Assembly (NCBI GenBank): GCA_934096175.1
Contig: CAKOLG010000019.1
Span: forward strand, 1 to 23,536
Direction: 5' to 3'
DNA: 23,536 nucleotides
Origin: an uncultured Bacilli bacterium
Lineage (GTDB): Bacteria > Bacillota_I > Bacilli_A > RF39 > UBA660
Both the position numbers and the translations under genes were made by a program. Position 1 is the first letter of the stretch. Each line of letters begins with the position of its first letter. Of this stretch, positions 1 through 7,572 are shown in pieces. Under the pieces are notes generated by a model. The model ran no database searches, was not told where the DNA came from, and worked only from the letters and a program-made list of their open reading frames with translations.

Positions 1-63
1 ATATATAAAATTAAATGGGCAGAAAAATAAAAACCATATATTTTCTATTAAATAATTCTATTT

Positions 64-92
64 CATAAAGTATGTTGCTTTATGTTTTTTTT
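64..92 (+). terminator. Intrinsic terminator, plus strand, left edge
   Basis: A 7-bp perfect stem (CATAAAG 64-70 with CTTTATG 78-84), 7-nt loop, is followed by eight T residues (85-92). This orientation terminates rightward transcription, so a plus-strand gene probably ends just left of or inside the first 55 bases. Two plus frames stay open from the left edge, to stops at 28-30 and 53-55, but both are too short to identify. Confidence 0.6.
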
Positions 93-103
93 CTCTTTAA
101 AGC

Positions 104-137
104 CAAAAAAAATAGTGATTTAATCACTATTTTTTTG
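104..137. terminator. Bidirectional terminator containing the stop codon of the TPR gene
   Basis: AATAGTGA (111-118) pairs with TCACTATT (124-131) around a 5-nt loop, with an A-run on the left and a T-run on the right, so it can work on either strand. The TAA stop of the leftward TPR gene (122-120) lies in the loop, and its last codons form the 5' arm. Confidence 0.75.
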
Positions 138-1226
138 TACATTTGTGCCTAGTCGCAGTTGCAAAGTTCCAAAGTTATCTGGACTACCGTTTAACATTGT
201 TTTTGTATATAATGGAAAATACTGATTTGCTTTTCGCCAATATTTACTTCTATCATTTTGTCTACATTTTTCAATTTCTGCAAGCAATACATAAGCTTTA
301 GATACTTTAGTAGATCCACTTTGAACATATTCCAACAAATATTCTTCTGCTTTATCATATTGTCCCATTGAAAATGTTACTTTACCCAAATAATATTTGA
401 ATATAATAAGATTCGTTCGAAGAAAAGCATTACGAAATGTATCATATGCTTCCATATATTTACCATCATGGAAATTCATTTTACCAACACTTTTTGCTTC
501 TAGATATACAGATTGTCCTTCCTGACCTAAAGAAGAAAAAGTTTTATATTCATCAATAGCACGCTTTAATATTCTTATTAATTCTTTATTTTGATTCGTA
601 ATTTTAATAGAATGCATTATCACAGCAACTTCCTCATAACAACCAATTATAATCAAACTATATAACGCATTGTAATATATAGACTCTTTAGGTTCGTCAT
701 CTAGGGCCTGAATATCTCTAACAAGCTCTAAAACTTTTTGCTTATCATTAGATTGTAAAGTTACTTTCAATTGCTCATATAAATAATTTAGCTTTGACTC
801 ACAAAACTCTTGTTTAATTCTCATATTTTCCACTATAGCTATATTTAACATTGAAAAATCATCAGCAAGTTCAGGAAATAACTTCTTAATTTTTTCAATT
901 ATTTCCAAACATTTCTCATAATCCTTATTTTTAAATGACTGAATCAATAAATCATAAAGATCACATATAGATTTGTCAATCTTTGTTGTTAAAAAAACGT
1001 TTGTATTCTCAAAATTCAATTCTGTTCCGTAAACAATTCTTTCTAACGCTACTTTTAACAAACTAGAATCATAAACTTGAACTGAATTTGCTTCCATACT
1101 TTTATCTAACATAACTAAATGTTCAGACGCACTTAAAAATGCTTTTCGTTGTATAGCAATTTTTAATGAGCTTTTTATTTTACTACTGCTAACCGAGGCA
1201 CAATCTATACTTTCTTGATTTTTCAT
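120..1226 (-). CDS. TPR/alpha-solenoid repeat protein, cytoplasmic
   Basis: Protein of 368 residues, almost entirely helical. The clearest tetratricopeptide-like units are in the C-terminal third, around residues 245-330, where the G-x-Y-x-x-A pattern recurs (DGKYMEAYDTF, MGQYDKAEEYL). A weaker unit lies near residues 110-130 (KDYEKCLEIIEKI). There is no signal peptide or membrane segment, so it probably acts as a cytoplasmic protein-interaction scaffold; the partner is unknown. The ATG at 1226 is chosen because AGGGG lies 8 nt upstream, whereas the longer open frame (to 1274) starts without a ribosome site and inside the leader. It has its own sigma-A-type promoter at 1298-1326 and a terminator overlapping its stop, so it is monocistronic. 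The TPR fold is fairly certain; no specific family was recognised. Confidence 0.7.
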   Translation of the reverse strand: MKNQESIDCASVSSSKIKSSLKIAIQRKAFLSASEHLVMLDKSMEANSVQVYDSSLLKVALERIVYGTELNFENTNVFLTTKIDKSICDLYDLLIQSFKNKDYEKCLEIIEKIKKLFPELADDFSMLNIAIVENMRIKQEFCESKLNYLYEQLKVTLQSNDKQKVLELVRDIQALDDEPKESIYYNALYSLIIIGCYEEVAVIMHSIKITNQNKELIRILKRAIDEYKTFSSLGQEGQSVYLEAKSVGKMNFHDGKYMEAYDTFRNAFLRTNLIIFKYYLGKVTFSMGQYDKAEEYLLEYVQSGSTKVSKAYVLLAEIEKCRQNDRSKYWRKANQYFPLYTKTMLNGSPDNFGTLQLRLGTNVQKNSD

Positions 1227-1297
1227 TTTTATTTCCCCTATCATTTTGTGCTTTTTAAAGCACATAAAAAGCAATTCTTTTTGAAAACTGCCTTTTA

Positions 1298-1326
1298 GTT
1301 ATACATTATTTTTTTACATTTGTCAA
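1298..1326 (-). promoter_or_regulatory. Sigma-A-type promoter of the TPR gene
   Basis: On the minus strand, a consensus -35 TTGACA (1326-1321) is followed by a 17-bp spacer and -10 TATAAC (1303-1298). Transcription would start near 1291, giving a leader of about 65 nt that contains two alternative small hairpins. Confidence 0.75.
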
Positions 1327-1463
1327 TTTTTTCTTAACTATTTTTAAAATTATAATATAATTTGACAACTACATAATATTTAGAAATAATACAGCTTCTA
1401 ATATAGTATAATAATCATCATTAAAAATATTACCAAAATCTTAAACAATTTATATCATCCATT

Positions 1464-2261
1464 TTATTTAGAAATACTATCAATAAGAATTTGATTATTT
1501 CTAAAAACATATGCTATTTTTACTGTTCCTACTTGCTCTCCAACCACAGAAGCATTTTCTTCCGTTATATACTTTTTAATAACTGATATCTTTGCATTTC
1601 CTTTTAAATAAGCCATTATCTCTGAAGTATCATAATATTCACTATTCTCACCATTTTGTTCAATAATCTCCCCTGTTTTTTCATCTATAACTGGTTGACT
1701 AGCTTTATTATTTAAATCATTATAATAATTTAATATTTCATAAGGATTTTTTACTAAATACTTTTTATAAGTTATAACATATCTTGTATTATCTTTTTCA
1801 ATTTTATCTATAATATATTTTATTATTTCTTGATTAGCAATATCAGAATAACTAAGTTCAGGAATATTCATAGTATACTTTTTATCAGTAAAATCATATG
1901 TAATATTTTTACTTAACATATCTGAAGTAATTCCAATTTCTTCAAATTGTTTTTCACTTATATTAACAGTAAAATTCTTACTAACAATTTCCTTTAATTC
2001 CAACACCGTAAGACTTGTTTTATTTTCCTCATTATAAACCTTTTCTAAACAATAATTAATATAACGATCTATTTCTGTACTTTGACTATTCTCTATTTGA
2101 TCTATATAATCAATTACACTATTACTAGTTTCTCTTAACTTTAATTCTTCTATTGCTGATAATTTAGTGCCTTTTTTATTAAATAATATTATAATCAAAA
2201 CTATACTAACTACAAATACAACTACTAACAAAGTTATTAAAATACCTTTATATTTTTTCAC
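1464..2261 (-). CDS. Membrane-anchored extracellular protein of unknown function
   Basis: Protein of 265 residues: a short Lys-rich N-terminus, one strongly hydrophobic segment (about residues 6-28) and a hydrophilic remainder predicted to lie outside the cell. It ends in a compact region, with a probable beta strand VGTVKIAYVFRNNQILIDSI, after an acidic linker. No lipobox, sorting signal or known catalytic motif is visible and I do not recognise the family. The start is taken as GTG at 2261 because AAGGA lies exactly 7 nt upstream. The frame stays open to 2297, but the upstream TTG and ATG codons have no ribosome site. It follows the fibre operon on the same strand but is separated from it by a terminator (2334-2367) and has its own promoter (2305-2333). 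No terminator was seen after it. Its position suggests a surface role, but that is inference. Confidence 0.65.
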   Translation of the reverse strand: MKKYKGILITLLVVVFVVSIVLIIILFNKKGTKLSAIEELKLRETSNSVIDYIDQIENSQSTEIDRYINYCLEKVYNEENKTSLTVLELKEIVSKNFTVNISEKQFEEIGITSDMLSKNITYDFTDKKYTMNIPELSYSDIANQEIIKYIIDKIEKDNTRYVITYKKYLVKNPYEILNYYNDLNNKASQPVIDEKTGEIIEQNGENSEYYDTSEIMAYLKGNAKISVIKKYITEENASVVGEQVGTVKIAYVFRNNQILIDSISK

Positions 2262-2304
2262 TACTTCATCCTTCTTTACAAACATAATAATCATCAATAA
2301 TAAT

Positions 2305-2333
2305 ATTTTATCATTTCAAATTATTATTGACAA
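2305..2333 (-). promoter_or_regulatory. Promoter with extended -10 for the membrane-anchored protein
   Basis: On the minus strand, -35 TTGTCA (2333-2328) is followed by a 17-bp spacer ending in TGA and -10 TAAAAT (2310-2305), which gives a TGn extended -10. The start point near 2298 is upstream of the proposed GTG start at 2261. Confidence 0.6.
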
Positions 2334-2367
2334 ATAAAAAGAAAGACTTACTTTTTTAAAATCTTTC
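2334..2367 (-). terminator. Terminator of the surface-protein operon, inside the last codons
   Basis: On the minus strand GAAAGATTT (2367-2359) pairs with AAGTCTTTC (2349-2341): 9 bp with one G-U pair and a 9-nt loop, followed by TTTTTATTTG. The 5' arm is coding sequence and the TAA stop (2350-2348) straddles the loop and the 3' arm. Confidence 0.65.
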
Positions 2368-2983
2368 CTCTATAGCGAAAAATAACCAATACTGATACTA
2401 ATACAACAATAAATACTATATTTACATACCTTGTTATCTTATCACCAGTATCAGGATTTATAACATCCATATCCTTATCATAATAAGCGAAAAACTCCCA
2501 CTCAATACTTGATAATGCAGTATTTTCTGTATTACTATATTCTTTTTTTAATGTCGTTTCAACAGTTAATTTTTGTTCTTCCCCTTTTTTATAATTTCCT
2601 ATGTAAATAGAATCATTTACGTTTCGATCATTTATAACATAATCAACTCCACTTGCATATCCTTCATAAATAATTTTATTATCCAAATATATTGTCATTA
2701 TAATATTATCTAACAATTCACGCGCTAAATCAGAATCATTATTTTCTTTAATTTTCAGATATAATATATACTCTGTATTAGTTTTATTTTCTATAAGTAA
2801 TTCATCTTGATAAGTCTTACCAGGTAACATATCTACATGATATAAAAATAAATTCTTATTAAATAAATCACTATCATAATACAATCTATTCCCTGTAGAA
2901 GCAAAATACAACTTATTAGTAGAAGCCATAACACTTAAAATTCCCAAAAATATAGTAATAAACGTAAAAATAATTTTTTTCAT
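2348..2983 (-). CDS. Secreted surface protein with NPDTG-type sorting signal
   Basis: Protein of 211 residues with an N-terminal signal peptide (about residues 1-20, ending VMAS), a beta-rich ectodomain and a C-terminal cell-wall-sorting-like tail: NPDTG at 176-180, a hydrophobic segment at 186-202 and a basic end (RYRGKILKK). The ectodomain stretch DMLPGKTYQDELLIENKTN resembles the opening strand pattern of camelysin/TasA-like beta sandwiches. The likely role is a wall-anchored accessory or base subunit for the fibre proteins encoded just upstream; no sortase is present in the window. The ATG lies 3 nt after the stop of the preceding gene and has no Shine-Dalgarno sequence, so translation probably depends on reinitiation. 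If the NPDTG motif is not used, it is simply a C-terminally membrane-anchored protein. Confidence 0.65.
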   Translation of the reverse strand: MKKIIFTFITIFLGILSVMASTNKLYFASTGNRLYYDSDLFNKNLFLYHVDMLPGKTYQDELLIENKTNTEYILYLKIKENNDSDLARELLDNIIMTIYLDNKIIYEGYASGVDYVINDRNVNDSIYIGNYKKGEEQKLTVETTLKKEYSNTENTALSSIEWEFFAYYDKDMDVINPDTGDKITRYVNIVFIVVLVSVLVIFRYRGKILKK

Positions 2984-2986
2984 TTA

Positions 2987-3571
2987 TTATTGCCAAACTG
3001 TATCTTTAGCATCAGCTTGTACTGTTTCAATTGTCATTGTTAAAGTGTAAGTTGCACCATCATAACCGTCACCCGTTGAAGTACAAGAAATCACACCACC
3101 AACAGTTGTACAAGAATAATCATTAACTGCATTTTCGTTAAACTTAACTGATTCGATTAAAGATGTTGTTGCCTCACCACTACCTAAAGTCTTATTGTAA
3201 TAATAATATCCTTTATTATATGTCCAATCATCAGTATTAATTAAAGTCAAAATTGCAACCCTTTCACCATTATCTAATGTTAATGATAAAGCATCACCAT
3301 TTTGTGAAACCCATGACTCAGCATATGATATCCTAACTGCAACATCTACATTTCCGGTATTTTTAGCCGAAACAGTTTTCGGCGTAACTGTCCCTGGAAC
3401 CCAATTATCTGGACTTACAAAAGTATCTGTTATTTCTGTACTATAAGGTTGAGCTTGAAAAACATTTTGAACTGTTTGACTGCTCGTAAAATATGCAAAT
3501 GTCGTACCAACTATAAAAACAGTTAATATTAATACCAAAATCAAAACAATATTATATTTTTTTCTTTCCAT
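2987..3571 (-). CDS. BsaA/camelysin-like SipW-type secreted matrix protein (copy 1)
   Basis: Protein of 194 residues. The N-terminus (MERKKYN, hydrophobic stretch to about residue 24, then TFAYFTSSQ) is typical of signal peptides cut by the SipW-class signal peptidase. The mature part matches the pattern I recall for BsaA/TasA/camelysin-like biofilm matrix proteins: WVPG at 57-60, KNTGNVDVAVRISYAESW at 70-87, GYYYYNKTL at 121-129 and SLIESVKFN at 137-145. C154 and C163 could form a disulfide. BsaA and TasA proteins assemble into extracellular fibres. The ATG at 3571 is preferred because AAAGGA lies 8 nt upstream; the longer frame to 3619 has no such site and would overlap the preceding gene. 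It is a paralogue of the next gene upstream. There is no C-terminal sorting signal. Confidence 0.8.
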   Translation of the reverse strand: MERKKYNIVLILVLILTVFIVGTTFAYFTSSQTVQNVFQAQPYSTEITDTFVSPDNWVPGTVTPKTVSAKNTGNVDVAVRISYAESWVSQNGDALSLTLDNGERVAILTLINTDDWTYNKGYYYYNKTLGSGEATTSLIESVKFNENAVNDYSCTTVGGVISCTSTGDGYDGATYTLTMTIETVQADAKDTVWQ

Positions 3572-3606
3572 TTTTTTCATCCTTTCCATTATTAGTTTGA
3601 TATATT

Positions 3607-4185
3607 TTAAAAATTCCATTCAATATTATTATCATTTATCACAATATTTTGCTTCCATAAACTATTAACTGCTTTAGTAGTTGCTTGAACTGTTTCATAA
3701 TTAAAACTAAGTTCATAAGTATATTCACTATAATCATAACCACCACTTGTCTCATTAAGATAAACACCATCTAATATTTGAATTGTCTCATTACCATTTA
3801 AAACTTTTTTATAATAATACCAACCATTATCATATATAAAATCTTGTAAAAATACATCAGTCCATTTTTTATTAACAACCGACGAATCATTTGCCATATT
3901 ATTAATAATTATCTTTTCGCCATCAACCTCTTTACTCCAAATTTCATTATATGAAATTCTTAAAGCAACAGAAGCCTTACCATTATTAGCAATTGAAACA
4001 TTTTGCTTTCCCCATTCACCAGACCAATTTTGTTCTAAAATAACACTATAATTTGCTGCATAATAATTATTCTCATTTTCATAATAACTATTAAAAAAAG
4101 CAATTGTAACACCTACAGCAACTAATAAAAATGTAAAAATAATGAAAAATATTGCTGTCTTTTTTATTTTAAAATTATATTCCAT
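3607..4185 (-). CDS. BsaA/camelysin-like SipW-type secreted matrix protein (copy 2)
   Basis: Protein of 192 residues, paralogous to the gene downstream. It has a basic start, a hydrophobic segment (about 10-30) ending TIAFFNSYY like a SipW-type signal peptide, then ALRISYNEIW, GWYYYKKVL, ILDGVYLNE and ETVQA at positions equivalent to the first copy. It lacks the cysteine pair of copy 1 and has a longer C-terminal tail (NSLWKQNIVINDNNIEWNF). AGGAG lies 9 nt before the ATG, inside the 3' end of the adhesin gene, whose stop is 1 nt away, so the two are translationally coupled. It is probably a second, minor or capping fibre subunit (inference). Confidence 0.75.
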   Translation of the reverse strand: MEYNFKIKKTAIFFIIFTFLLVAVGVTIAFFNSYYENENNYYAANYSVILEQNWSGEWGKQNVSIANNGKASVALRISYNEIWSKEVDGEKIIINNMANDSSVVNKKWTDVFLQDFIYDNGWYYYKKVLNGNETIQILDGVYLNETSGGYDYSEYTYELSFNYETVQATTKAVNSLWKQNIVINDNNIEWNF

Positions 4186-4186
4186 T

Positions 4187-6241
4187 TTAATTAACTCCTA
4201 TCATAGATAAAATCTTATTAATAACACGACCATATGAATGGAAATATTTTTTTCTATTATATTGATTAACAAAATTTATACTATATGTTTGATTTAAAGC
4301 GACATCAAAAGTTGCACCATTACTACTAATCGCCCCTGAAACACTATTTAAAACATATTCTTGTGGAGTTATTTGTTCGAACTTATAAGTTCCAATTGGT
4401 AAATAAATTGTTTGACACTCACTACTATATAAAGTAAACCAAGCATCATAATAATTTTCACTAGTTTCATCAATATTTTCTGAAGTTATATGATATTGAA
4501 AAATCTGTTCTTGCTTATTCGATAAATCTTGAGAACATACTTTTACTTTTGATTTCATATTTTTCGTATTTATTTGTTTATAAGTAGTTGATTCCCTTAA
4601 AATATAATCATTATCCGAAATAGCACTAATCATTTCTGCTGATAAAGTTATTGTATTACCAATATTTCCTGAAGATAAAGTTTTATTTAAATTAAAGTCA
4701 GTTGATTGAAAATTACTATTGGCAGGTATTTCGTATATTTTTATTGTATTATTATTTATAATTTCATAATTCTTAGTAGCATTACAAGACTTGTTACATA
4801 TTTGAAAATCAGCTGCTGAAAAGAATTCAAGATCATTTAGTTTTACTATGACATCTTTAATAGCAAAACTTTCATCATTTGTTATTTTTAACTTATAAAC
4901 CAAATTATCCCCAACATCTAAATACTTTTTAGCGTCATTAGTTGCTGATGCAATCAATTCAATTTTTGGCTCAAAATAACCAGTTACTGTTTGCCAACTA
5001 CCTGTTACAGTCAAATCATAAGCTGGCATCAAAAAACTTGTTTCCTTATCCCAACCAAGAAATTTATCACTAGTTACAATATTATTAGCTGTAAGATAGT
5101 CAGCAATATCTACAAGATTTACTAAACTACCTGCTTTATAAGCAGTACATGCTGGTTCTACTATAGAACTATTAACAAACTCATAACAAACATTATATTT
5201 TAATTCCTCAAATGAACCTGTAATTACAACATCTTCACTAGGCATCAAAAAAGTTTTATTAGCTCCAACTGGTACTGAAGATGACCACCCCAAAAACTTA
5301 TACCCATTTAAAATATCACCGGCTGCTAAAGTATCTAGTTTTACAGTATTATTTACATAATACCCCTTAGTAGTAGGAACTACATAATTATCTGGAGCTT
5401 TACCAACAATTTGATATGTAACATCATAACTTTTATTTGCTGTAAAAGAGCCCGTTAAAGTAATATTTTTTGTTGGCATATTAAATTTATTATTTGAAAT
5501 AGTAACATCCGAACTAGTCCAACCACTAAAAGTATAATTATCAATCATTGGATTGGCTGCAACATTAACTAAACTACCAGAACTATAAGAAGAAATATCT
5601 GGTAATTCAGGTGCATTACCTGGCACAGTTCCACTGTACTTATAAACTACATTATATACAGCTGTTTTACTATTACCTATCCAAGTATGAACCGTATTTG
5701 ATTTAACACTATTATTATCTTCTTTTGCCGTTGCATAATTATAAAAATCTCGACGCGTTTCAACTGTTTCTGTATTTGGGTCATCAACACCAGGAACCAT
5801 CGTTTTTACTCCAACTGTTACTTGACACCCTGCCTGCAAATTCTGCACTTTAAAAGAAACTAAATTTGTTTCAGTATCATAATTTAAGCCACTCACTCCG
5901 TCTACAACATTTCCCAAGCAAGATCTCGAGCCATCCTGAGTAACAGCACCAATTGAACCATCACTTGTCCCAATAAACTTAACAAAAGTCAACCCTTCAG
6001 GTATTTTATCTTCAACAAATATATACCCACTATTTACATCTGCTGTTGTTGAAGTACTTGATGTTGTTCCCTTCACATCAACACCATCATACGTAACATT
6101 AATATAATAATCAAATTCAGTATTTGGCATTAATGCTGTATCATTTTCTAAAACTGTTGGTCTAGTTACTTTAACAGTAATAATTGAAATTATTAATAAT
6201 AAGATACCCACAAATAACAATAATTTTCTTTTACTTTTCAT
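4187..6241 (-). CDS. Large multidomain surface adhesin with InlB-type repeats
   Basis: Protein of 684 residues. Order: basic N-terminus and hydrophobic signal/anchor (about 1-25); a beta-rich domain (about 35-188) resembling DUF11/isopeptide-type modules (VEDKIPEGLTFVKFIG); three Listeria-Bacteroides (InlB B-type, Flg_new-like) repeats at about 194-268, 271-345 and 348-417, each with an F-x-GW turn and an MP-x(6)-TGS ending; a second DUF11-like domain (about 425-545, DVGDNLVYKLKITN); and a C-terminal prealbumin-like SpaA/Cna-B-type domain (about 560-660, LPIGTYKFEQITPQEY). It ends in a basic, amphipathic tail with no sorting signal. AGGGAAG sits 5 nt before the ATG. It is the first gene of the operon with the two BsaA-like proteins and the NPDTG protein. 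No convincing promoter was found in the 195-base gap upstream. A role as tip or adhesive subunit is inference. Confidence 0.75.
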   Translation of the reverse strand: MKSKRKLLLFVGILLLIISIITVKVTRPTVLENDTALMPNTEFDYYINVTYDGVDVKGTTSSTSTTADVNSGYIFVEDKIPEGLTFVKFIGTSDGSIGAVTQDGSRSCLGNVVDGVSGLNYDTETNLVSFKVQNLQAGCQVTVGVKTMVPGVDDPNTETVETRRDFYNYATAKEDNNSVKSNTVHTWIGNSKTAVYNVVYKYSGTVPGNAPELPDISSYSSGSLVNVAANPMIDNYTFSGWTSSDVTISNNKFNMPTKNITLTGSFTANKSYDVTYQIVGKAPDNYVVPTTKGYYVNNTVKLDTLAAGDILNGYKFLGWSSSVPVGANKTFLMPSEDVVITGSFEELKYNVCYEFVNSSIVEPACTAYKAGSLVNLVDIADYLTANNIVTSDKFLGWDKETSFLMPAYDLTVTGSWQTVTGYFEPKIELIASATNDAKKYLDVGDNLVYKLKITNDESFAIKDVIVKLNDLEFFSAADFQICNKSCNATKNYEIINNNTIKIYEIPANSNFQSTDFNLNKTLSSGNIGNTITLSAEMISAISDNDYILRESTTYKQINTKNMKSKVKVCSQDLSNKQEQIFQYHITSENIDETSENYYDAWFTLYSSECQTIYLPIGTYKFEQITPQEYVLNSVSGAISSNGATFDVALNQTYSINFVNQYNRKKYFHSYGRVINKILSMIGVN

Positions 6242-6401
6242 AATATCTTCCCTTCATTAAATAAAATTTATATAAACACAACTCACCTTGTATAATTAAT
6301 TATTTTCAATCATTAATTATTGCCATTTAATATATTATTCTTTTATATTATGTAATTTTTAACCTTATTTATACAAATAACATTCAGAAATAATTTCCCA
6401 T

Positions 6402-6434
6402 AAAAAAAACTTGTTTTTATTTCAAAAACAAGTT
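6402..6434 (-). terminator. Intrinsic terminator after the HemW-like gene
   Basis: An 11-bp perfect stem (6408-6418 with 6424-6434) with a 5-nt loop is followed on the minus strand by a run of T (complement of A 6402-6409). The stem starts 2 nt after the stop codon at 6437. Confidence 0.85.
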
Positions 6435-6436
6435 AA

Positions 6437-7519
6437 TTAAAGTATTTTTATTAATATTTCATTCATCACATAAATATATTTAGGATTTATATAAACATAA
6501 CCATCAGAATATATAATTTCCTCATCTCGTAAAACTTCACTTAAATCAAAAGCTTCCTGTAAATTTATCTCATATTTATCAAAAAATTCTTTAAGATTAA
6601 TTCCATCTAATAAACGAAACCCCAACATAAGTTCATTATACATAGAATCTTCTTTCGAAAGAACTTCTTCTTTAAGTAACGTTTCTCCCTTTATATAAGC
6701 TGTCAAACTCTTAGTATTTTCATATCTAACTCCGTGCACATAACCATGTGCTCCAACGCCAAAACCATAATATTCATTGTTATGCCAATAATTTAAATTA
6801 TGTTTACTTTCTTTACCAAGTTTCGCAAAATTAGAAATTTCATAATGATTATATTTTTTCATTGAAAGCTTATCACAAATTAGTTCATACATTGAAGCAT
6901 CCAACTCTTCTGGTATAGGTAATATACCTTGATTTGCTATCTTTGTATTATCTTCAATAATTAAAGAATATGTACTTATATGATCTGGATTTAATTTCAA
7001 AATCAAATCCAAATCTTTTTTTAAATCCTTTAAAGTTTCACCAGGAATACCATAAATCAAATCAATATTTATATTATCAAAACCCTTACTCCTCAAAAGT
7101 TGCATTTTTTCTACTGCCTCAGCAAACGAATGATCTCGTTCCATAAACTTTAATTTTTTTTCATCAAAAGATTGAATTCCTATACTTATTCTATTTACTT
7201 TATTAGCTACTAACAAATCCAACATTTCTTCATTAATATCATTTAAATTACATTCAAAAGTAAATTCTTCAAGCTCTGATAAATCAAATTTTTTTATTAT
7301 TTCAAAAAGATATCGCAAATCCTTAATTTGTAAAGAAGAAGGTGTTCCTCCCCCAATATACAATGTTTTTATTTTGTCCTGTAAATACTTATCATTAATT
7401 TCTAAAACTAAAGCATTTAAATATTGTGTTATCCACGGACCATGATATAAAACTTTACAAAAATCACAATAACTACAAATACTCTTACAAAAAGGAATAT
7501 GAATGTAAACACTTTCCAT
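6437..7519 (-). CDS. hemW: HemW-like radical SAM protein (coproporphyrinogen III oxidase family)
   Basis: Protein of 360 residues, close to the usual HemW length. The N-terminus has the HemW-type radical SAM cluster motif: C11, C15 and C18 bind the 4Fe-4S cluster, followed by C20. Next come the SAM-binding GGG in YIGGGTPSSL, the segment NRISIGIQSFDEKKL, the DLIYGIPGE motif and HNLNYW, which is characteristic of HemW. The C-terminal region (about 290-360) resembles the HemW C-terminal domain. HemW proteins are heme chaperones, and older annotations call them oxygen-independent coproporphyrinogen oxidases. No other heme gene is in the window. Ribosome site: AAGG about 10 nt upstream (weak). A TGATATAAT extended -10 lies upstream, and a strong terminator follows. 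Confidence 0.9.
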   Translation of the reverse strand: MESVYIHIPFCKSICSYCDFCKVLYHGPWITQYLNALVLEINDKYLQDKIKTLYIGGGTPSSLQIKDLRYLFEIIKKFDLSELEEFTFECNLNDINEEMLDLLVANKVNRISIGIQSFDEKKLKFMERDHSFAEAVEKMQLLRSKGFDNINIDLIYGIPGETLKDLKKDLDLILKLNPDHISTYSLIIEDNTKIANQGILPIPEELDASMYELICDKLSMKKYNHYEISNFAKLGKESKHNLNYWHNNEYYGFGVGAHGYVHGVRYENTKSLTAYIKGETLLKEEVLSKEDSMYNELMLGFRLLDGINLKEFFDKYEINLQEAFDLSEVLRDEEIIYSDGYVYINPKYIYVMNEILIKIL

Positions 7520-7542
7520 ATAACCACTACCTTACCAATTTA

Positions 7543-7551
7543 ATTATATCA
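7543..7551 (-). promoter_or_regulatory. Extended -10 promoter element upstream of hemW
   Basis: TGATATAAT on the minus strand (7551-7543) is a perfect -10 with a TGn extension. No good -35 is seen. Transcription would start near 7536, about 17 nt before the ATG. Read-through from the Sel1 gene is also possible, because no terminator separates the two. Confidence 0.45.
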
Positions 7552-7572
7552 ATTTTAACATCAAATTAAATA

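Noticed and set aside
194..1226. TPR gene as a secreted protein because of the hydrophobic start of the longer frame (to 1274)
   Set aside because: The extra N-terminal residues precede the real ribosome site; from the chosen ATG there is no signal peptide.
1362..1390. Plus-strand TTGACA-17-AATAAT promoter-like sequence
   Set aside because: No plus-strand gene follows; the region is A/T-rich spacer and then the 3' end of a minus-strand gene, so chance is likely.
4500..5660. DNA tandem repeat or CRISPR-like array within the adhesin gene
   Set aside because: The repetition is at protein level only (three diverged InlB-type repeats); the DNA units are not identical and there are no spacers.
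6242..6436. Promoter for the surface-protein operon
   Set aside because: A TATACA box is present near 6290, but no -35 at acceptable spacing and no TGn extension, so no promoter was called.
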